Shown: piece after piece, positions 55,574 to 64,000 of the stretch | Layout: every line of letters starts with the position of its first letter | Numbering within the stretch: the first letter of the stretch is position 1 | Assembly (NCBI RefSeq): GCF_947179165.1 | Contig: NC_077240.1 | Span: forward strand, 565,501 to 629,500 | Direction of reading: 5' to 3' | From: Solanum dulcamara | Lineage: Eukaryota > Streptophyta > Magnoliopsida > Solanales > Solanaceae | Length of the DNA: 64,000 bases | Notes under the pieces: model-generated | What the model was told of the DNA's origin: nothing | What the model saw: the letters and a program-made list of their open reading frames with translations, nothing else | Database searches by the model: none | Translations under genes and position numbers: made by a program

Positions 55574-55665
55574 AAAAAAAGGACAGCCCGGTGCACTAAA
55601 GCTCCCGCTATGCGCGGAGTTCGGGAAAGGACCTGACCACAAGGATCTATTGTGCAGCCTTATAC
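55574..55665 (-). mobile_element. 5'-truncated poly(T)-type SINE with 13-bp target duplication
   Basis: Minus strand: TAAGGCTGCACAATAGATCC, GGTCAGGTCC, GGAGCTTTAGTGCACCGGGC, then CTGTCC and a T8 tail. TCATATATGTATA flanks it at 55561-55573 and 55666-55678. The duplication shows it inserted already truncated. Confidence 0.88.
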
Positions 55666-55842
55666 TCATATATGTATAGTAAAACAAAATATTTATTATA
55701 GTAAAGTAAATTGAAAATATTTATTATGGTAAAGTAAATAGAATAAGATGTCAGATTTTGAAATAACAATATACTATTCTACTTTAAAATATATTTTTTT
55801 ATATTTTATTTTTTTCTATCTTTTGTAATAGTACTTAATTCT

Positions 55843-55899
55843 CCCTCCCCATACCCCACGTTGTGAGATTTTATTGGGTTATTGTTGTTGTTATTGTTG
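55843..55899 (+). mobile_element. 5'-truncated TS-type SINE with ~20-bp target duplication
   Basis: Only the last ~57 bases of a TS element (CCTCCCCATACCCCACG, GGGTTATTGTTGTTGTTATT). TTGTAATAGTACTTAATTCT flanks it at 55823-55842 and 55900-55919; the first two bases may belong to the TTG tail. Confidence 0.85.
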
Positions 55900-55919
55900 T
55901 TGTAATAGTACTTAATTCT

Positions 55920-58900
55920 ATATTCAAATTCTGATTTCATAAAAAAATTGAATTTCTTCATTGTGTCTTTATTATTACATTCGCTTATAATAGTTTTTAA
56001 AATATTAATTAAATATTTTTAAATACCATGAAAATAAAATGGAATAATTATATTAACTGTGCTTCGTAACCAAAAAAAAAAAAGTAGGATAGTAGTAGTA
56101 TTTTCAATACATCTAGCTAAATTATTAATACAAACCAAAGTTAAAAAAGTTCTAGCAAAAATAGTTAAGTTACTAATATAAGTCAATGTAAGAAAAAAAT
56201 CTAGCAAAAGTAATTCCTAATTATGCTTCAAAAAAGGTTTTTCTTCTACCATCTTTCTTTGCTAGTAGATCCATCATTATATTCTGCTCCGTAGCTATGT
56301 CAAACTCTTCATCATATGCTACAAATTGAATAAAAAATTTAAACATAATTATAAATAAATAAAATATTATACCAATTAAAAAATAATCATATCAAAAAAA
56401 ATAATCTAAACTATACAATATATCTACAAATTATTTTTTCAATTGTTCTAACAATAAACAATAATCATCTCTTCAAATCTAACAAATATTGTAATCAAAC
56501 TACAGTATATGATTATAATGTTAGTGTCAACCGCAAACTGATTGTTAGAGAAAATAATCACTATAATACTTGCTTGGAGGATGATAATACATAAATTAAT
56601 AAAATAATAAGAAAGCACAAAAGTACATAGAGATAAAAAGAAAGGCTTAAGAATGAAATATTTTTTTATCTTCATGTACTTCTTTTTTGTTATATGTGAA
56701 TTAAATCACAAACCAATATGTTGAATAAGAGAAAAGATAATCTTGAATGTGAATCTTGAATGAAACTAAATATGAATTTATATGAGTAAAATAGAGAAAA
56801 TAAAAAAAAACTTGAAAATAAAATATTTCTTACCTTCGTATATTTCATTTTTGTTACATGCTACTCCATTCACGAACCAATATGATGAAGAGAAGAAAGA
56901 ATAATCTTGAATGTGAATGTTTATAAAACTTAATATGAATTTATATAGGCAAATAGAGGAATACCATAAGATATCATAAACTTATATGGATATGAAAATT
57001 ATGGGGGTTATGAATATTATTAAAATTAAAAATTAAAGAGGTGTAAATCATGGGTAATTACTCCTCGTAAATAAATTAAATAATAAAAATATAAATTCTT
57101 AAAATATTATCATTTTATGATTAGAAGAAAGAAAAAAAAGAAAAAAAGAAAAATGAATTTATTAAGAGAGAAATTAAAGATATACGAGTTATGAATAATT
57201 ATGTTTTTTCATTAATAAAATATTTATTTGTAATAAATTAAGTAATTTACTTTTACAATGCAATAATTAATTTAAATAAGAAAAAAAAGTCAAAAAGTCA
57301 AAAAAAAAATAAATGCAAATAGAGGTAATAAGCATGTGTCACATCACCTTATCTATGTTTTTTTTTTATATTATATATAGATTTGTGTGCCGAACGTCTT
57401 CGTATATAATTGATTAAATAAAGACTTTTTAGTTTAAATTATGCATGCATATTTAATTGTTCATTATTATAAAAATAAATCATATTTACTTTTTCAAACT
57501 TCATTTATAAAATTATATTGAAATACTATTAATGTGTATATTCTATTGTTTTCCCCTATTTTATTTGAGAGTGAAGCATAATTTAGTCATTAATAATTAA
57601 AAATTGTTTGTAGTGAAACAGAAATTTGGCAGATCACTTTCCCATAAGCACGCTGGACAAAGAAGGGTCCATCACGCCAACTGCAATCCTATGAGTCTCC
57701 GACCAGCCGACCTATGGTTTCTGCCACAAAAAAGGTCCGTCACGTGCAATCGCCGCTCCTCAAAGCTTCTCTGCCACAAAAATGGAGTAGCAAATTATAC
57801 ACAGTTCCAATCATATACTACATGAGGTCCCATTAATGGCGGAATTCCATTAATTCAGCAAATAATTATTCATCCTATTTTTCTCCAGTCAAACTGAAAA
57901 TATCATATCATGACGTCGGAAAAATCTCTAATCCAGAGCCCGAGATTTATATTATTCGCGGAATCCAATTTACGTCTGTGTCAATATCTTCATTCTTATC
58001 ATCTCTAAAACTTAATCTGGAATGTAAAATTAATAAAAAAACAATTTCTCACAGCTGCCAATTTCCCATATATTTTCAAAACGAATAAAATCTCCTTCTG
58101 GGCTTAAAGACCGAAAGAGAAATAACTTTCTCGTGAATGGAAGTATATCTGCATAGGAAGGAAATTAGGAAAACCAAGCAGAGAAACTCGATCGTACAAA
58201 AAGTTTCAAATTCCCAACAGATTCAGAGATCCGACGCCTCGGAACGAGAGCTTTAATTATTTCCACTATTTCAACAAGAAAGGCAGAGCAAACAAACCAG
58301 TCCAATCGTTTGGACTTCCAGAGAGACGTGAGTAAATTCCATATTCTGTATCTATATCAAATCAAATATATTTTTAATATTTCAAAATTATAGCGAAAGT
58401 ATATGCAACACATTAGTTTATATTCATTCATTCATTTAGTATAAGCACTGGTGTCATGCTAATAATTTTTTATCCATAAAATACTTTAGACAAGCTGTAC
58501 ATTATACTTATTTTAAACTTTATCAAATTAGAAAAGAAATATTTTTCTTAAACCGATAAAAGAGAAAAGTAAAACCAATTTTTTTTTTGAAACAGATGAA
58601 GTAATGTATGTTGAACAATGTCAATCCACCATTGTGTTTTCCTCCGATCCGATCAAAACATATAAGGTCCTGCTGGTTGCTATAATATGATTTAGTGTAA
58701 ACCATACAAGAAAAAACATATTTATTACACTCACATGGTGCATATGCTAATCTTGATAATTCTTTGTCATTTATTTCTCTTTCTAGGATTCTCTCCATTT
58801 TAAAAATAAGAGAATTATATAAAGTTAATTTTTTTTTACTGATGATTAAAAGATTTAATAAGGCAAAAAAACATTAAGTAAATAATTATAATTTATTGAA

Positions 58901-59463
58901 AACTCGTATTATAATTTTCACCATATTTCTATTCTACTAGAGTATCTTAAAACACATGATATTTTCCACAAGTGATCCGTTAAATTTTCCTCAAATCGTC
59001 AAAATCCAGTGGCAAAGGCAAATGCTCCCTAACGAAGAAAAGGACCATGTCGGGTGATAGGTACCTTTTTGTCCTCAACTCCTCAACTAACGCCGTTATG
59101 TTTCACCCAAACGGACGTCCGTCCTCCCTCACACTAACGCCGTCTAATAGTACAGTGTAAAATTTTCCACGCACCACTCTTTTGTCACAGTATTTTCTTT
59201 TTGTAGAGAGAGAGAGAAAAACAGCTACTGTAATAGTACGGTGTGAACCTACGCTTTGCTTGGCTTTATCTTCTTCCTGCTTTTTCACTCTCCACCATTT
59301 CCTCCTCTGATAATCTCTGTCTCTCCCATTTTTAGCCATTTATTTTACTTTTTATTATTACAATCCTTTGCACCTTGATGAAGGTCATTTGCATCTAGGA
59401 TCTCGTTATTAACTACATATAGTGAAGCATTTTTGACTAATTTTGTGGGTGTTGAGGTTTACT
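55920..59463. other. AT-rich intergenic region and RopGEF upstream region
   Basis: 55920-57600 is very AT-rich with no gene. 57600-58330 is less AT-rich; it ends with GAGAC followed by GTGAGTAAAT, a good splice donor, and might be a noncoding exon. 59040-59463 is probably promoter and 5' UTR of the RopGEF gene, with a short GA repeat near 59205. Confidence 0.45.
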
Positions 59464-62454
59464 ATGGGGAGTGTATCATCTGAAGAAGGTTCTGATCAGC
59501 AGAGTGAGAGATGTGGAAGCTACAGTTTGAGTGCTGATGTGAGTGAGTCTGAAAGTTCTTCTAGTAGTTTCTCTTGTCGGCGCTATGATGCTGAAGGCGC
59601 CTCAAGCTCTATGGCGTCGTCGCCGCTTGCTTGTCGGAGATTTGCTGCGAAATCCGAGTTCCCGACACCAATGTTACCTCCATTCATGTTCCCGGTGATT
59701 GGCGGGAAAGATGTGCTGCTCTGTAATGACAAGTCCGAGAAACGCCAGGCAGATTTATCCGGTTTGTGCATTTTTTTTTGTTTTAGTTTAACTATGCGGT
59801 TTCACGCCAATCTGGTAGAGATTCATGGAAATCGATGTTTAATATTTGTACTGGGCTTCATTATTACCTTCATTGACTAGATTTGTCACTTTGCATCTGT
59901 TGATATTTTTGGACATTTGCTGCTGCTGCTTTTTTTTTCCACCTTTAGAATGTGGGTTATCGTTTTTGACTTTTAGGTTGTGTTTGATTTAGAAATTGAT
60001 CTGATGAAAGAGAGATTCGCCAAGCTGCTTCTTGGTGAGGACATGTCTGGAGGGGGTAAAGGGGTTTGTACGGCACTTGCAATCTCAAATGCTATCACAA
60101 ATCTCTCTGGTTAGTATAACTAGCTCTTTCGTTTGAACTCAAAGAGTAACTTTAAAAAGATTGCACATCTGATTTTGTATTGAAATTGGGTTTTCTTGTA
60201 TGATAATTATAGCTACTATATTTGGGGAACTATGGAGGTTGGAGCCACTGGCCCTACAAAAGAAGGCAATGTGGTGTAGGGAGATGGAGTGGCTGTTATG
60301 TGTTAGTGACTCTATTGTGGAGCTTGTGCCTTCCATTCAACAGTTCCCTAGAGGAGGCACATATGAAGTTATGGCAACGCGACCACGTTCTGATTTATAT
60401 TTAAACTTGCCTGCTCTGAAGAAACTTGATGCCATGTTGATTGGCATTCTCGATGGATTTCGTGACACAGAGTTTTGGTATGTGGATCGAGGGATAGTTT
60501 TAGCTGATGGTGATGACTGCGACTCCTATCCTTCTGGAATAGGATTTGGTAGGCCTTCGGTTCGGCAGGAAGAGAAGTGGTGGCTGCCTTGCCCAAAAGT
60601 TCCCCCAAAAGGGTTGTCAGAAGAAGCTAGGAAGAGAGTGCAACAGTGTAGGGATTGCACAAACCAGATACTGAAGGCGGCCTTGGCAATCAATAGTAAT
60701 GTGCTTGCTGAAATGGAGACTCCAAGTGCCTATATCGAAACTTTGCCCAAGGTTTGCATCCAATTAATAGCTTACTTAAAGATGAAGTTAAAGTTAGATT
60801 TAGTGCCAATTTTTCATCCAAAAGAAAAGAGCTGGTATCCACAGCCTATTTCAGTTCCTTTAAATAATACTATCTTGACATCCTGTGTTTCCATTACCTT
60901 CTTCGTTGCATCAATGGTTGTTGTTGCTATATCTGTTATGTAGATCACTTACACAAAATGAGATGAAGTATGTAAATATATATTGCATGTTGTCTAATGT
61001 AAGTGGTAGCTCAACGTTTATGCTTTAGAAAAGAAAACCCAGTGAAACGAAACAAAGTAAAGGTTCCTTATTAGGTAAACAATCTCTAAACTTAAATTTC
61101 AGGAAATTTATTCCTTTTTTCCCTTGCATTCGCAGTTGCTATCCTCATATGGGTATTCTGATATCCTCCTAAGGACAATTTAGAGTACTTGTTTGATGAA
61201 AAGAAATGTTTGTTTATTTGTCAATTGCAACTGTTCATTTCTTTAATTGTTTCTTAAACTCTTATTGCAGAGTGGAAAAGTGTGTCTAGGTGATATCATC
61301 TATCGCTACATCACTGCTGACAATTTCTCACCTGAATGTCTTCTTGATTGCCTGGACTTGTCATCAGAGCACCATACGCTGGAAGTTGCAAATAGAATTG
61401 AGGCTGCTGTGCATGTTTGGAGACTCAAGGACCAGAAGAAACATCAACACAAAAAAAAATCTAAACGCAAGTCATGGGGAGGGAAGGTCAAGGGCCTTGT
61501 TGCAGATGGCGACAAGAATCAATATCTGGCAGAACGAGCACAAACACTCTTGCATAGTCTCAGGCTTCGCTTCCCTGGTCTTCCTCAAACTGCACTTGAC
61601 ATGAACAAAATACAGTATAACAAGGTAGGTGATACTAACTCACATGAGGAGTAAATGACAAAGTAGAGCAGATGCGGGACATAGTGATATTTACTTTGAT
61701 AAGATAAGAAATATTATGAGATATTTCTACCTTAGTAATAATAAATTCTATGCAACGGAACGTGTAGGCAGTGGAAGTTCTAGCCATACATGGTCACAAG
61801 GGATGAACTGTGTTCTACTTTGATGGAACTTTATTCTTACTTCTATTTCTTTATTGCTGAATATTGATTTTGTGAAATGTTTTTGATGGCAAGTGGTGGA
61901 TAATTTAGTGTGGAAAGGGAGGAAATGACTGCAGTCCACTGTCATAAATGCAATAACAACCGGATACACAGGGACACAGCTGTCTTCATCTATTGTGCTC
62001 TCTGAAAACTTAATGTGTTCTACTGCAGGATGTTGGACAGTCAATTCTCGAGAGCTACTCAAGAGTCATGGAGAGCTTGGCATTTAACATTATGGCGAGG
62101 ATTGACGATGTATTATACGTGGATGATGCAACAAAACGATGTGCTGCAGCAGAGAATATATCCCTTTTCAATAGGGGAGGTTTGGGTGGTCTTCCAGTCC
62201 AAAAGCGGATGTCACCAAGCCCCTTCTCTATACAGCATTCCCCTTTTACCTCTCCATTTGCGACACCAACCTTTTGCTTATCTCCCCTGATTGGTAGCCC
62301 AGGGAAGACAGATTCTCCTTCTAAGGCTGGTTCAAAAGAACCACCAATGGCCAAACTGGAGAAAGTGACTCCAACTGATTTGGATAAATTGTGGTCATAT
62401 GCCGGGAATCTTAGTGCCAGAAGACCTTCTAAGGATGCTCCTGAACGGGACTGA
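59464..62454 (+). CDS. Rop guanine nucleotide exchange factor (PRONE domain), RopGEF1-like
   Basis: Activates plant ROP/RAC small GTPases by GDP release, coupling receptor kinases to polar growth and ABA or hormone signalling; the tomato LePRK partner KPP belongs to this family. Five exons: 59464-59761, 59993-60109, 60213-60751, 61271-61624, 62029-62454; phases agree, 577 residues. The start is [10 protein letters not shown]; no upstream in-frame ATG. Residues 1-95 are a Ser-rich variable region. The PRONE domain covers about 98-460: [89 protein letters not shown]. The C-terminal tail (460-577) has many SP sites ([26 protein letters not shown]) and ends [12 protein letters not shown]. In RopGEFs this tail is autoinhibitory and phosphorylated. 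Confidence 0.95.
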
Positions 62455-64000
62455 GAACTAACAGATGACAAGTCAAGGATGCTTTGATCTCACTTATGTT
62501 CTTTATCATGTACATTTCTTTTAGGATAGTGCGGTTGTTCAAAACCCTCAACCTGATCTTCATCAGTTGTTACATTGAGAAGGATAGCATTAATGTAGTT
62601 GCACAGTTTTTACCTGGCAAGTGCAAAATAGCAGCTTTCTTGTGGTATAGAAAAGAAGAAATTGCTGCTTGACTAGCTACCATTAGATGTAGCAAAGTGA
62701 TTGCATCTTAATGGTGGTTGCTCCATGACATAACCTTTTATATTTCAGTCTACAATATTTGCATTTTGACGTACTATCCGCAAGTGAAGTTGGTGTTTTA
62801 GCATTTAACAACTATCTTAGTTATATCATCCTCAATTCATCATCTCTTATGGGTTGTCAGATGTACTTTCAACTTTTCCAATAATGGCCGTCCTACTTCT
62901 ATCATCTCCATTCTGTTTAGTGTCCCACAAAGGTATTTCTAGTATGAAAATGTCACAACTACGTAAGATTTGTGCGTGAGTTCAACGTTTTAAAAGAGGC
63001 TTTCAGAAAACTTAAAGCGCATTTTGACCAATATATATAGCTCTCATTCTCCATATCGAAAATACAACTTCAATATCAACAACATCCTGCAGTTTCAACA
63101 AACCAAATGCAATAAGCAACTCCCTACCTAAAGAAAACCTGAGTTCTCTTCCTATTCCTATTTCCACCATTGTTCTGTACCTCAACAGCTTGGATAGAGG
63201 GGACAAAGTCCAAAGCCATTCACAAACTAAGATTTTGTGGATTGGGGATCTCGTATTGATATCCCTATCAATATATCAGTTCAATAGGGTGAGTATCTCA
63301 GAGGAGAAGATAAATATTGCATCAGAAATAAGCCCTGACTACTGTAGAAATAGGTAATTCCAAAGCTTCCGATTAACTAATTTGAATCTCTTCATATATT
63401 TAAGCGGCACATAGTTTAAGATGTCGATGATTTCATTCTTGTGTTGTTCTTGAAGTAGAACCCAAAAGTACTGTAACAACGTTATACAAAGGAAAAACCT
63501 TAAAAGCCCATTCCTAAACAGCAATTAAGATGCTTAAATCATGCTCGCAGGTTATACATAAATAAGATTTCCTTCTTTTTAAAAAAGTGGTGTCCAGACC
63601 ACCTTGCACCCTTCACACAAATATTCATAACTTGTCAAGTGTTAGAACTCAATGCGACTAAATAAGTGGTCACACAATCAAATGATCAGGGGCAACTAAC
63701 ATAATTCTCCAAAGTGAGCAAAATTGCATGATCCTCCATTCAATGACTGGTATATGCTGGTGGTTAGTTGAAACTGTACTTACAGTAAGAAAGGTGAAAT
63801 TTATGTGAACCACATTGAGTAAAACCACATGAAGATCCTTGTTTCTTTACCATAATACGGTCAATGAAAATAATTTAACTTGTTCATTTATTTATGCCAG
63901 TCAGTGCCACATGAACACATAAGCGGGGTTAAACCTTGAGCTAAATGTCAATTTCCGAAGAAAACCATATGTACAGTTTCCGAAGTCCAGCATATCATCA
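62455..64000. other. RopGEF 3' UTR and intergenic region
   Basis: The first ~250-400 bases are probably 3' UTR. No gene, RNA gene or complete repeat recognised up to the window end. Confidence 0.45.

Noticed and set aside
57604..57825. 73-codon plus-strand frame
   Set aside because: Begins with a non-ATG codon, shows no family motif and sits in an otherwise noncoding stretch.
59103..59339. 78-codon minus-strand frame upstream of the RopGEF gene
   Set aside because: Lies antisense to the probable RopGEF 5' UTR and promoter; no recognisable domain.

Overview
This is a plant nuclear genome window, and its content points to Solanaceae, probably Solanum. Genes are rich in spliced introns with GT/AG borders and consistent phase. 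Intergenic DNA is very AT-rich. It carries tRNA-derived SINEs of the tobacco TS and Au-like types, a poly(T)-tailed SINE family, a copia element, an L1-type LINE and several MITE-like inverted-repeat elements. The species is an inference; no sequence comparison could be run.

Layout. (1) 1-7327, minus: first ten exons of an organellar alanyl-tRNA synthetase; the 3' end lies outside the window. (2) 7.4-12.4 kb: gene-free, with purine/pyrimidine tracts and a 1-kb inverted-repeat (foldback) element. (3) 12.46 kb: an ATL-type RING-H2 gene cut off inside the RING. (4) 13.4-14.36 kb: two palindromic MITE units bracketing a five-unit ~105-bp tandem array. (5) 14.49-20.02 kb, minus: a decayed Ty1/copia retrotransposon with both LTRs and a 5-bp target duplication. 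(6) 20.39-22.85 kb, plus: LHT8-like amino-acid transporter. (7) 25.65-26.56 kb, plus: acidic FSK2-type dehydrin. (8) 29.94-33.48 kb, plus: SKU5-similar multicopper-oxidase-like protein without copper ligands. (9) 34.35-36.32 kb, plus: GDSL esterase/lipase pseudogene with two in-frame stops. (10) 36.96-39.86 kb, minus: protein kinase with an N-terminal universal-stress-protein-like region. (11) 43.24-49.31 kb, minus: LINE with a 20-bp target duplication and a SINE nested inside it. (12) 50.23-51.29 kb, minus: CCDC124/Lso2-type ribosome-associated protein. (13) 51.5-59.4 kb: gene-free, with a Stowaway MITE and truncated SINEs. (14) 59.46-62.45 kb, plus: PRONE-type RopGEF. (15) 62.5-64.0 kb: no gene recognised.

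The genes are functionally unrelated housekeeping, transport, stress and signalling genes, as is normal for a plant chromosome arm; there is no operon-like logic. For the six intact complete genes and the partial synthetase, exon lengths and phases were summed and close without a break. The gene models come from reading, not from transcripts.

I did not find a convincing undescribed system. The most informative signals are mobile-element structures: exact target duplications for six insertions, a SINE-in-LINE nest, the palindromic MITE/tandem-array composite, and a 21-bp insert with SINE-like hallmarks.
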